Shown piece after piece: positions 33,096 to 44,557 of a DNA stretch of 64,000 nt. The first letter of the stretch is position 1; the number at the start of each line of letters is the position of its first letter. Made by a program: the position numbers and the translations under genes. A model generated the notes under the pieces. It was not told the DNA's origin. It made no database searches and saw only the letters and a list, made by a program, of their open reading frames with translations. Source of the DNA: Larix kaempferi. Lineage: Eukaryota > Streptophyta > Pinopsida > Pinales > Pinaceae. The stretch lies in assembly GCA_027924585.1 (NCBI GenBank), contig BSBM01000186.1, positions 4,216,001-4,280,000 of the forward strand. The letters are read 5' to 3'.

Positions 33096-33467
33096 TGTGA
33101 AGAACCTACAACAATTAGTTAATGAAAATACACGAGATAGTAGTAATAATAGAACTCAAAATCTATTTTATTGATCGCAGGCCACTTCAAGGGGGCAACC
33201 TCCTTTGAGCAAGCTCAATACAAATAACTTCACGGTGCCTTCATAGGCCTCAACACACACTTATATACTAAGTGTAGGCGCCAATACTATGGGTCAAAAC
33301 CATGGGCCAATACAAACTATGGACCCACAATACTACGAGCAACTTACAAAGCATATGTGCCAAACAATAATAACACAAACTATGGATCAACAAATACTAC
33401 GGGACGACTTACAAAGCATATGTGTCCAACAACAATATACTCAAAGTAAATACATGGGTTCCTAACA
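33096..33467 (-). repeat. 5' LTR of the chromodomain gypsy element
   Basis: TGTGAAGAACC to CCTAACA, 372 bp, matching 17903-18276 with scattered differences. TAAAA follows at 33468-33472. Confidence 0.92.
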
Positions 33468-33472
33468 TAAAA

Positions 33473-34313
33473 GTTCCTATTAAATCAATCAAAAGTGCCA
33501 TATGTGTAGGTTCTATGTGTGAAAGTAACATATCAAAATCCACGCGATCCTATAAATTGAAAATGGCCATTCTTAAGAAAATCATATTTGTTAAACATGT
33601 ACCAAACAAGAAAGAGAGTGTTAAACCAATACCAAATGACACACTTAGATCTTTTCCTAGAGTTTACAACTAAATTCGATTCTTAAATCTGAGAGAGAAA
33701 ATCAAATCTGTAATCTGCAAAATTAAAATATCAACATGGAAACTATGATTCTCCAGAATTCCAAGACAAAGTATGATTTATATTCAATTTAGATAAACTC
33801 AAGTTCTTTTGTTCAAGTTCTTCAATGAGATTTACCAAATCTGAAAAATAGAATTAATCAATCAATTCTGTTGTTAAATTTGTGTTGCATTCATCAACAA
33901 TACTTTCTGAATTAGTCCATTTCAACAGTATGTTAATTATTCAACCAAATCACTTTGATTCCCCTCTCATGATCTATTCATTTGAAATCAAAATTTAGTT
34001 TATCTTTTCTCCATACATTCATTAACATGGTTCAAACTGAATCATAATGGTTTTAATTATATGTAGGGTAGCTTAAACTTCAAACTCATCAATCCAATTC
34101 TACTTACAAGAAATTCATAACGCCTAAGCTAACTATAATCTAGTGATTCACATGCAAGACAGTTAAGAGTAAAAACGCTTCTCATAAATCCAATGTTGTG
34201 TCTCTGCAATTCAATTCAATATTCTACAAATCACTCTTCAATTCATATTTTTTTCTATTATCAAAAAGAATTTCTATCTCTGTCTTAAAAGAATTTTGTG
34301 CACATATTCAAGA
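33473..34313. other. AT-rich DNA without recognised features
   Basis: No gene, LTR edge or repeat is recognised. It continues the sequence left of 17898 before insertion of the gypsy element. Confidence 0.5.
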
Positions 34314-35647
34314 TAAAAACTATTACTACAAAATCAATCATGCTAAGAAACAACTATTCATCTACCATAAACTACCAATCGAAATTATGTAATCACTGGG
34401 AGATCAAAATACCATTAAACAATTAACAGTCTGCAGAATACAAACCACACAAATGATTCTAAGATTAAAAATCAATCTACAATCTATAAATAAAAATCAA
34501 ACCTATGTTAAACAAGATAAAACAGAGCGAGCTCACCTGAGTGGTGGGCCCTTGCCACACATTGAACTTTCCTTAAAGCTTTAGAGACTAAGGAATTTGT
34601 TCACAAAGCATCAAGTCATAAGCACATAGATCATTAACATCAAAATAATTTGATCACAATATCACATGGTTCAATAGTAAAACATAAACATAATTTTTAT
34701 TCATTACCATCCCTATATTACACTAGCAATAATCATGATAATTCCTCTCCTCCTTTCCTTATCCTTATTCCTCTATTTATACATTCAGATCAATCTTAAA
34801 CAACTTTCAACAAACTCATAAATTCGTTCCACAAACTCATAAAATGCAGATTTGGCAAAAATTGGAAAAATGTCCCCTCAGTATCTCTCTTCCCATTGCG
34901 AATTTCGCGAAACGAATTCTGGGTTTTTTAGCTGGCTATGTTTTCTTCAAACCCATTATACCATTTGACGAGATATTCTCCCACGTACACACAAATCAAT
35001 GCACAATATTCCCTCCATAAATAGATTTTCGGCTAAAAATATGCGTTTGATTATTTTAGAGACGTTCAATTTTCTTGGAATCTGTGTATCCAAAACAAAA
35101 CCTGTTTCTTGATTTCTAGACCTATTAATCCCTAAATGTGGGAACATTCCCCCTTATATTGTGGTGCATTACTTTAGTTTTGATGTCGGATTTGATCCAC
35201 TGGTTTTAATTGTCATTAGTATGGTTATATTAGTTATGTCGACTTGGGTCAGTGAGTTGTAATTGTACCTCTTAATCTCCTATATTTGGTAGTATTTTAA
35301 GAATCAAATTCAAAAAATTGGACACGTGGCACATCGTACATTCTCGCTCTTCTAAAAACATCAAAATTAACAGGTGTTGGCAAAATTATCACAACTTTTT
35401 TTTTGGCACATCCAAATTCAGCGAGACCTGTGGCATTGGAAAAAAGACATATCAAGCTACCACAAACCGATATTTTAGACTTAGAGGGGCCGAGATTTCA
35501 GGGTTACCTCAGTTGAAAGGTTGTCTAGCAAATTAGTCTTTAAATCAAGGTTGGAAAAATGTACGTCATTTTAAATTTGAATAAATTTTAGTAGAATGAT
35601 ATATTTAAGGTGAACCAAAGGTGTCATATCCACTTATATTGTTCAAA

Positions 35648-36710
35648 ATGCCACCAAAAGGTAGAGGAAAAAACTTTTAGGATGTCTAAAAGTTGGAAGA
35701 TATGATGAAAGGGACTATGAAAATGGTTGATTTAGTTAAATTGGAAAATAAGATTTCTAGTAAAGAGGATCTCAAGGGGATGGCTAGAAAAGAGTATCTT
35801 GAAGATTTGACGATACTACTAAATGATATAAGACTTAGCCTTCCTACACAGCCATCTACTCAAGCAGAGGATACAGAGGAAAATGGGGACTCATTCCAGT
35901 CAAGTATTGAGAAAATTGAAAAACAACTAGAGAATAAGAGCTTTGAGTCCCAAAAATATAATGATCTACTCCATCATCATGGGTTCAAATCAGGTCCAAA
36001 GAATTATTTTATTCCCAAGATTGACATGAGAAAGTTTGATGGAAATGATCCAATAACATGGATATTATAGGTGGAGTAATTCTTTGATCTACAATAAGTG
36101 CCAACTTTGGAAAAGGTAAATATTGCATCATTATATTTAGAGCCTAACCAATTTGTATGGTACCAATGGCTTTGTGACCGTAAAATGGACTCTATTATCT
36201 CTTGTTCTATATTCACGAAAGAATTGATTACACATTACGCCAATATTAATAGCAACACTCTCTTTAGTCAGTTGATAAATCTCAAACAAAAAGGTCCAAT
36301 TACAGAGCACATCAAGGAGTTTCAGAAGTTAAGTCTTAGAGTAAAGAATATTTCCGAAGATAATTTGTTGGATCTATTTATGGTCACTTTAAAGGAGAAT
36401 ATTCAACCTTGAACCTAAATCATTGGATAATGCTTTTAGTTTGGCAAGGAAAATTGAAAGTAAAAATATGGCGATGACTACTAGAAGGACCACCTCCAAC
36501 ATATATAGAGAGAATAATATTCCTTCTTCTAACACACCTCAAAGGTTGAAACCTCAAAAACTAGATGAAAGAAGAGACAAAGGTATATGTTTTAATTGTG
36601 ATAGCAAGTATAGTAAGGCACATAAATGTGGCGGGAATAAATTATTCTACATAGATTGTGAAGAGGAAGGAGCAAAAGAACAAGAACCTTCTCAAGATGA
36701 ACAAATATAA
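35648..36710 (+). pseudogene. Gypsy copy B gag with zinc knuckle
   Basis: The natural start is ATG 35648 (MPPKG), where copy A has ATT. The gag domain (FVWYQWL near 36150) and knuckle CFNCDSKYSKAHKC (near 36592-36633) are clear. Stops at about 35679, 36068 and 36095 and a short deletion near 36410, relative to copy A, break the frame. It is better preserved than copy A. Confidence 0.8.
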
Positions 36711-37598
36711 GAGATTACATCTGAAGATATTACTCCCACCATATCTTGTCATGCATTTTCTGGAATTAGAACTCTGCAAACTCTCAAGATTGAAGGATAT
36801 ATCAAAAAGAATAAGGTAACAATGTTGATTGATTATGGTAGTACTCATGATTTCATTCACTGTAAATTAGTCAAAGTTTTCAATTGCTTTGTATATCCAG
36901 TACCAAAGTTTCAAGTAATGATTACAGATGGAGGAACTATCAATTGCTCGGGGAAATGCCATAATATCAATCTTACTATGAGGGAATATGTATTGAATAG
37001 TCCAATGACTGATATTCCAATGGGTGGTGTAGATGTTGTTATAGGAGTTCAATGGTTGCAATCATTGGGAACCGTGGCTTTTAATTTTCGGAATATTTTC
37101 ATGAAATTTTTATGGGAAGGAAAGGAATATGAGTTAAATGGCGTCACATGGAAACCAAGCAAGGTGATAAGCTCTAATGGTATGATAAAATTGATTAAAA
37201 ATGGAAATCAAGGTGTAATTGCACAATTATGATGGTTCGATGTTCAAACATCTAATCCTCCTATTTCCTCATATCTCCAAAGGGTCATTATTAAGCATTC
37301 CAAGGTATTTGAAGATATTCCAAAAGGTCTTCCACCTGTTCAAGATTTTGATCATGGTATTCACTTAATTTAAGGAATTGGTCCTCCTAACATAAGACCT
37401 TACATATACCTCTATGGCTATAAGAGTGAAATTGAGCATATGGTCAAAGAAATGTTAGAGGCTAGCATAATTAGGCCTATCCAAAGTTCTTAATATGCAC
37501 TAGTGGTAATGGCACACAAGCCATGGATCATGGCATATGTGTCCAAATTATAGAGAGATCAACAAAATTACCATTAAAGATAAGTTTCCCATTCATGT
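36711..37598 (+). pseudogene. Gypsy copy B protease and early RT
   Basis: Retropepsin shows LIDYGSTHDFIH near 36825-36860, with the same D-Y-G as copy A, so this change predates the two copies. The frame is open to 37232, then stops. RT remnants continue to about 37598, where the sequence becomes unrelated to copy A. Confidence 0.8.
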
Positions 37599-37822
37599 AT
37601 TCTACAGAGAAAAACATCCTATGGCTTGGGGTAGACCACAATAGATAGATGACTACTATAAATCAAATCAATTCCCAATGCATGCTATATAAATGCAAAT
37701 TCTAATATGTGGAATAAAAGACTGACCTTCAACTGGATGTTTGATGTAGATCCTAGTTGAGCTTTCAAATCTCTACACTTTAACCTACAGCTTATTCTCA
37801 CCAATACACACAAGCAAGTGCA
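37599..37822. other. Short unassigned segment
   Basis: It lies between gypsy copy B and the copia insertion. No feature was recognised. Confidence 0.4.
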
Positions 37823-37827
37823 TATAA

Positions 37828-40568
37828 TGATGGAATATTGGTCAATACTGAGAGGGGGAATGAATCAGTATTGTAAACTTTTTACCTTTTAACCACTTAT
37901 TAAGCTTTAATCAAAACATGGAATCAACAAGATACACAACAAAATTTATCGTGGAACCCCAATTGGGTAAACCACCAAAACTTTCTATACTACAAAATTG
38001 TGTTTACAATATGTTTTGCAAGTAACAACTTGCTGGAGACACCAATCCCCGAGTTTCTTAGCTACCACCGAAGGATGCACCCACACCCTACTTTCTGTCT
38101 GCACCTACAGACAAGGATACACCAATACCCTGATTTTCCAGCCACTACTGGAAGGAGGCTTAATACACCCTTGCAGGCATGAAGCCTACCCTAGAACCAC
38201 CCTACCACCCTAGTATGTTTCTTATTAGTTTTTCATATCTTCTTTTAACTCTGTCACTGCCTTTTTCTTCCACTTTGCTGGTCTCTGTCTTCTGGTCTTC
38301 AATGCTTCCTCAACAACTTGTTTTTTGTCTTCTTATTCTTCAATGTTGCTTTAGATCTTCATCATTCCCAGACAAGTTTTCTGATCTTTGTACACCTTCA
38401 GATCAGCATCATCATTCTTCCATAGAAGCCCTCTTTAATTCAGGATCTTCATTATTTCTTCCTTCTTCAGCAAACTCAACTACAGAGCCATCTTCCTCCT
38501 TTTTAAATATTCATAATTCAACTACAAGAGACACTACTTCTATTTCGATTTTCTACTTATATATAATTCCTCATCTTTTAAAACATCTCACCTCTTCCAA
38601 AATATACCTCTTCAAATCTCTAAGATCACATCCTTCCTTCAAACGCACCCTTTCATTTCTCTGTCTTTTTTTTAATTTAATTCTGTTTGTATTTAATTTA
38701 ACTTCTTTACTATTTCCTCACGCCGATTTAAATCTCAGACTTTAAATTCTGTAAGATCACCTTTTGGGCCAGTCGTGCATTCCATCGAGGTGACAATTGC
38801 TTCACGAATTGGATCAATAGGAGGGTTTTTCACTTGAGCAAACATCTGCTTGAAGTACTCGAATATTATTACAGCTAAAAGCGCATCATTCCCCATAGAA
38901 CCAAGAGACTCTGTTCCATCTTTTGTCATTGGAAGTAACAACATTTCCAAAGACTCGACTGTATACCCATAAGCCTTCAATGGTGATAACAAGCCATATA
39001 TTCCCATGTTTTCCATTATATCATCTGAACCATCAACCTTTACTGATTCAATAATTTGTTCATGTTCTCTTTCTACTTCTGGAACAGAATAGACAACATA
39101 TTTAAGTGTAAAATTATGTCTCGTTATCCATTCCGAATAGGTTCGTGACATGGAATAATGATCTTTGAAGGCCTAGTCATCTACAATAACATGCTTCTGA
39201 AAGTCTACAAGTAACATCATGATCACCGGCCAGTGCCCTGCTAACTCCATCATCTCCTGCTTGCGGGTTCTTCTTAACCTCCTAATGTCTCGCAAATTTA
39301 ACATTTGACCATTTCAAGTCTATGAATGGATACATGAGATATTTTGGATTTTGTGAACTATCCTTATATCAGTGTAATCTAGTCATTTCTTCTGTTAGAC
39401 CAGATAATTTATATCCCATAACCTGAGTCCCCTCATCACTCATTCTCAGTACTACTGAAAATACTTGAACCGCACACCATCTAATATCATAAACTGTTTC
39501 TGAAGTGATTGCAACTCTATTAGAATAGCAAGGCCATTGCAATAATGCTAAGAAATGATTCCAATCCCAACGTTCAGAAAAGATTTTCGGCTCTAGATGT
39601 AGAGAACGATAAGATGCACGCATAATATCCAATAAATGAAAAGATTATTCTTTTGTCATAGAGATGGTATTATTAAGTTGCAGAATTCATACAAATGGTG
39701 AACGAGCAAATGTGATATATTGCAAAATGGAGCTGCACAAAATTTCCAGTAATCTGGGCCAATATTTCGATCAACAGATTCTCTAGCAAGTCGTTCAACC
39801 CCTCGAGGCGCTCTGTCTCTTCCATTTTTATTTCTGGTTCAATTTTCTTGGTCTCAATCTTTCAACTGAAGAATCTACCATAACAAAAATAAGAACTTGC
39901 ACAAGCCCTTGCATCACTCTTTTGTTTATTCCTAGATTTCAATGTTTGTCTTCTGTAGTGTACAAACTTCTTCATTTTCTCCATGTGCTTGAACATCCAA
40001 ATTGCAACTCCAAGTTCTCCTTTTTTTGTTATCAGTGTTCTATCTAAACCTTCATTGTATTTCCAAATATCTTTTGCCTTGGGTATCCTATTGAAATGGA
40101 TGACTATGCTCCAAAGCAGAGAATCCATTGAGTTAGAGTTGAAGCACACAAGCCACAAACCTACTGACTAGAAATGTGTGTTTCTGATACTGGAATCTTG
40201 CTCTTTTATAGTTCTCTTTGACATATTTTTCACTGCAACTTTTCTTCAGTCTTTTCTATCCTCTCTCCATCATGTTCTTTGTTTCATTTCCTTTAGGGTT
40301 CTCGAGGGTTGCTTGAGATTTGGTGTTGAAATGAATGTCATCAACCTCACCAACATTTTCCATCTCCTCACACCTTCTTTTTTTTGTGCCTTCTTGGCCA
40401 TTGACTGCATGAAAGATTTGCTGCTTCCAGCATCATTACCTGCACAAGATTCTGCTCTCAGATTACTAGTGTAGGGTATTTGAATGTCATCACCCTGAAT
40501 TTGAATATCATCACCTTGATTTCCATCAATGACAATCTGCATCATCTGCTACTGCCATATTTCCAACA
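37828..40568 (-). repeat. 3' LTR of the large-LTR copia element
   Basis: TGATGGAATATTGG to TTCCAACA on the plus strand, 2741 bp. It matches 44558-47297 with many small differences, so it is older than the two youngest insertions. The long plus-strand frame at 38179-38745 is Ser/Leu-rich low-complexity sequence and not supported as a gene. Confidence 0.92.
38735..40158 (-). pseudogene. Coding-like relic inside the LTR, possibly captured host sequence
   Basis: Both LTRs carry, on the minus strand, several frames in a row with protein-like composition: 40158-39862, 39632-39369 and 39151-38735, with the equivalents at 46878-46591, 46478-46098, 46033-45845 and 45736-45464. One block reads ERWDWNHFLALLQ and then DIRWCAVQVFSVVL. 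It reminds me weakly of the N-terminal region of the AAA protein midasin. Frames are interrupted in the same places in both LTRs, so decay predates insertion or the pieces were exons. Identity is uncertain. Confidence 0.3.
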
Positions 40569-40580
40569 ATCTCCCCCTTT
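40569..40580 (-). other. Polypurine tract of the large-LTR copia element
   Basis: AAAGGGGGAGAT on the minus strand, directly before the 3' LTR. Confidence 0.85.
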
Positions 40581-42874
40581 GGCATTGATGGCAATATCAC
40601 TTTAATTTCTCCCCTTTGACATCAAGGGAAAAGGGCTGAACAATTCCTGCTGACTCTGATCATTGTCCCCCCTGAAGTGATGTCACTCTGATGTTTGGAA
40701 AGTTTTAGATTGGAGAAGATACTACTCCTATTCTTTGCCTAAGATATTCAAACACATTTCTACTTAAAGGTTTTGTGAAAATATCTGCCACGTGTTCCTG
40801 TGTTGGAACATATTCCAGTTTGATGTTCTTGTTTGCAGCTTGCTCTTTCATATGTTACATGTTCTCCTTGATCACATCTATTCATATTTCTTCAGTCTAC
40901 TCCCCATGTCATCAATGTCCCTATATTATATGATGCTATAATGACTGTCTATGCCTCTTTGATTGAGCTGAGCTCAATATGTGACAAAAATGCTATTTCT
41001 GTCTGATACATCAATTTCTTCTTGTCTGCACTCCAGTGTTTTTATTTCCAGTAATTAGATCTTCAGGATCATTCCTTTGAATTATTTTGGAGGGTGTCTA
41101 TGTGTCTCTTCTTGGGGATTCTTCTTTTATCTCTCCTTCTCGAATATCTTCCTCGTCTTTACTAGTATCCATATCATCCTTATCTTCATTGTCAAGTATG
41201 GTCTCTTGATGTTTGATCTTCTTGGTTTTTAATTATCCACTAAATTTATATGACATTCCTCATTTGATGTTTTTTTTTCTCTTTCCAAAGCTTCTTTTTA
41301 TTTCTAATGAACTTTGGTTTTTCTGAGACTTCCATTAATTTTCCAATTTCTTGCTTTATGTACATAATTATGACATATGAAGCATTCTAAATTTCTTTCT
41401 TGCAGGGGTGCAAAGGAGTTCTAGTTTCTGCTCTTAGCATAATCTATTTGTTTGATTGTTTTTGAGATTATAGTTCTTGCCCCTCAAGTTTCTCCTTTGA
41501 GAAATTCTCAATTTTGCCTCATACACAGTCATTTCCACTGTATCCTTGCTGCACATGTTTCAAATGAAACCATATTCCATAGTCTGTTCTCAAGATGTCT
41601 CCAAAACAATACTTAAATCTGCCAGCAAACTTCTTTGTCCAGAATGCTTTAAATTTGTTATTTGGTACGCCATATATCTACTTAACAAACTGCTTTCTCA
41701 CAGTACTCAAATTGTCTCATAGATGATCATCCCTTCATCAACTAGTCTTCAAATCTTGCTTTTTGTTTCTCAGCTTTGGACTTCGTTGATTCCCTTCAAT
41801 CTACAAAGTGCTTTGTGAGAGTTTTTCAGCTTACAACACCATTATTAAGGAATTCATTTGTTTGTTGGGTACAAGTTGCTCGGAAGGTCTTCAAAATATT
41901 CCTTACTATACTCCACAACTATTGCCAATTCTGTACTCACTTCAAGCCAAACTTTGTTGCATCAATATTAGTCAATTTTGGAGCTGCCTTCAAGTCCTTA
42001 TGCCTACTGTGATTCTTGTACCCTAGCATTTCTGAACTTTTTCCGTCAAGCAATTTCTCAAGGTTTCAACACTTTCATAAAGCTGATACAGTCTTTGCCT
42101 CTTCATCATAGGTTTTTTACCTTTTCATAACTCTATTTATCTACTTCTGCAAATTTTAAAATCTGATTTCTTCCATCATCTGCTCCTTTTCTTTTACTGA
42201 TATTGTTGATGATATGCAACCCTTAGTCTCTTTTAGATTTGTGCTTTTATCCACGTCTGCTTTTAGATCTGCATTTGTTTATTTGGTAACCTAGCTTCAC
42301 GAGTAATATCAACGTACTTCAAGGTTCTTCCTTGTTGTCTTTCTTCATTCTAAGACATCTCAACATTATTTTCAATGCTTTCAAGTAGTCATGCCGCTAT
42401 AGGTAATTAGATAAACTTCAAACTTCAAAATTTCTCATACAAACAATGTGGTTTATTATCAATTGTAGAAATAACTTTTGATTATCCCAAGGTGTATGTT
42501 CCAGAAATGTTATAGTCAAGGAGTGGTTAATTTCATTAGCATTTTCAAACTGATTCTTTTCTTTGTCCACAATTTCATCAACTTGATGCTTTGTCCTAGA
42601 TCACTTCATTTATTGTTCATGTAGTCAATGGATTTGTCTTTAGAGGATTCAAATAGATACGGCAATGAGCGTCCTTCATTTGCTTGATAAATAGAATATT
42701 CATCACGTCCATTTACTTTGGTGAAGTTCTCAATTTTCATGTCTGAAATATAACTTGAGAATTCATCATCAATACTTAATTTGTCTTCCTTGTTTGGTGC
42801 AACAGAAGCCATTTCATCTTTCTCATTACTTATTGATCTTAGGCTTGCATTTATGTCACAGAGTTGTTCAAAGC
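40581..42874 (-). pseudogene. Eroded remnant of copia pol
   Basis: Near 40730-40820 the minus strand still resembles the end of copia RNase H (EYVPTQEHVADIFTKPLS, with changes). The rest of the 2.3 kb is T/C-rich with no frame long enough for protease, integrase or RT. A 68-codon frame at 42606-42812 has no known motif. Complete copia pol needs over 3 kb, so most has been deleted. Confidence 0.5.
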
Positions 42875-44488
42875 TTAAAATAAAATTAGTAGTCTTCCCA
42901 AGTCCTTTTCATCATTTTGTGTAATGGAAGCTTTTTCACCTTCTTTCTCAGAATCTTCTCTTGACATTTTTCTTGTATTGGTTTTATTGAATTCATATGA
43001 AATATCCTTATTCTCTTGCTTGCATAATGGACTATTGATTTGCATGAAACCATCAGGATATGCAATTTTGTCACAATATTCTTTAGTAATTCTCCTTTCA
43101 TGACCTCGATCAAATTCATGTGTAATATATTCATCATCTTTCTTGCTTTGTACTCCAGTTTTTCTTCTCCACATTTTTGTGAGTCTTGGTCTAAGAGATC
43201 TTATCATATCACAATCTTGTGCAATATGTCCAAGGTTATGACAGTTGTAACATTCAACATTTCGAATAGACATATAAGTAACTCTATTATTTGGTTGATT
43301 ATTCCTTCCATAAGTTTTGCAATTGGCTTCCTTGTGTCCATACTGGTTACAACAAAAACAATACCCATTGAATGCATTTAGATGTTTGGGGTATCCTTGG
43401 TATTCAAGCTTGTAATAGTTCCTTGCATCTCTATTTCTTCTAAAGTCTTTATTCAAATAAGGATGAAAAGATTTATGATGACATCGATTTTTCTTCGTGT
43501 AGCTCTTCTGCTGCATGGCTGTATTTATGGGGGCATCAACCCAACACTCCATACATTCAATATTATTTCTCAAAGTGGAAGAGTATGATCCTTCATTTTC
43601 ATGGTCTTGATCATATCCAAGGCATGTTTTGTTTGAGGAAAATATTTGTAGACTGAGGACTTTATCAAGAGCTTTAGTTCCTTTCTTGAATTTTTCAACA
43701 ATATTCAATTGATCCTTGAGTCCAACAACTTCCTGTTTTAAAATTTTGGCTTATTCCATGCAAATGGCTACTTGTTGTCTTTTACTGTGTAGCTCCTCTT
43801 GTAAGGACATTATTTGTCTTTTTATGGTTTGATTTTCTTCCTCACTTTCTAGCAGCTGTTGTTTGATTTCTTCAACCTTTTGTTGCTCCTTATTAAGAGA
43901 TTGTTCCAAGGATTCCAATCTCTCTTAATCTAGTTGAGCTTGGATTCTAAATTCAACTATGATTTGCTCAAGTTCTTTCTTCTTTGAACCTTGTTTCCTC
44001 CTTTGCTCCAACATGAGATCCTTTAGTTGTTTATACCTTTGTTTATATTTTCTCAGTTCATCCAAAGTACACTCAAGCTCAGCTTCAAGATTGACTTCTG
44101 CTTCAATGTCTGAGTCTTCTTCATTACTAGAATGGTTTTAGACTGAACTTTGTTCTGACTGATATGATTCTTTTGACTTCTCATCTGAGTAGAGGTCTTT
44201 TATCTTGTCCCAAAGTTCCTTTGCAGAGTTATATTCACCTACCTTCTCTTTGACATCATCAGGTAATCCATCAAGGATTGTATTTATTGCCATTGAGTTA
44301 TTTTTCTTGTCTTTCTTTTGAGCTGGAGTCCTTACTCTGTTTGGTGGGAAGTAATCAGTGATCACTGAATTCCATGCATCAAGTCCCAATGCCTTCAGAT
44401 GTCTTTCCATTCTTGTACTCCAAAATATGCATTCGTCTTTTCCAAGTATTGGAGTTCCATTCACAGTGTAAATCTCTTGTCCATCCAT
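42875..44488 (-). pseudogene. Copia gag with coiled coil and two zinc knuckles
   Basis: From ATG 44488 the frame starts with a UBN2-type gag domain (WSTRMERHLKALGLDAWNSV, then NTILDGLP and AKELWDKI). A long charged coiled coil follows (about 44120-43740). Two CX2CX4HX4C knuckles, CFCCNQYGHKEANC near 43325-43366 and CYNCHNLGHIAQDC near 43209-43250, come next. Stops near 44138, 43926 and 43750 interrupt it. After 43708 it is open for 277 codons. The size and coiled coil fit the extended gag of large copia elements. Confidence 0.85.
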
Positions 44489-44540
44489 GTGTGCTTAATT
44501 GGATCTTCCTTTCAGTTTGTTAGACTGTTCTTAAAGGGAC

Positions 44541-44557
44541 CTCACTCTGATACCAAT
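44541..44557 (-). other. tRNA-Met primer-binding site of the large-LTR copia element
   Basis: On the minus strand ATTGGTATCAGAGTGAG abuts the 5' LTR. Confidence 0.85.

Larger units (their letters stand above)
17903..33467 (-). mobile_element. Chromodomain-bearing Ty3/gypsy element, host of a nested insertion
   Basis: It has LTRs at both ends (374 and 372 bp, TG...CA), a TAAAA target duplication (17898-17902 and 33468-33472), a tRNA-iMet primer site and a purine tract. Gag, protease, RT, RNase H, integrase and a C-terminal chromodomain lie in the order of chromoviruses. A Tat-like element at 20464-29803 splits it in the RT region. The LTRs differ at many sites and pol has stops, so it is clearly older than its guest. 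Confidence 0.93.
34314..37598 (+). mobile_element. Ty3/gypsy copy B (decayed)
   Basis: It matches copy A from AAAAACTATTACTACAAAAT onward through gag, protease and the start of RT. A stretch matching about 7848-8338 of copy A, which holds the LTR promoter and primer site, is missing near 35280. Similarity to copy A ends at about 37598 in early RT. Confidence 0.8.

Noticed and set aside
38179-38745. 188-codon plus-strand ORF in the copia LTR
   Set aside because: Ser/Leu/Phe-rich low complexity, truncated in the other LTR, and opposite to the element strand.
40270-40545. 91-codon minus-strand ORF at the LTR start (also 46999-47274)
   Set aside because: Conserved in both LTRs, but no domain is recognised and the frame changes near the middle; kept only as part of the LTR.
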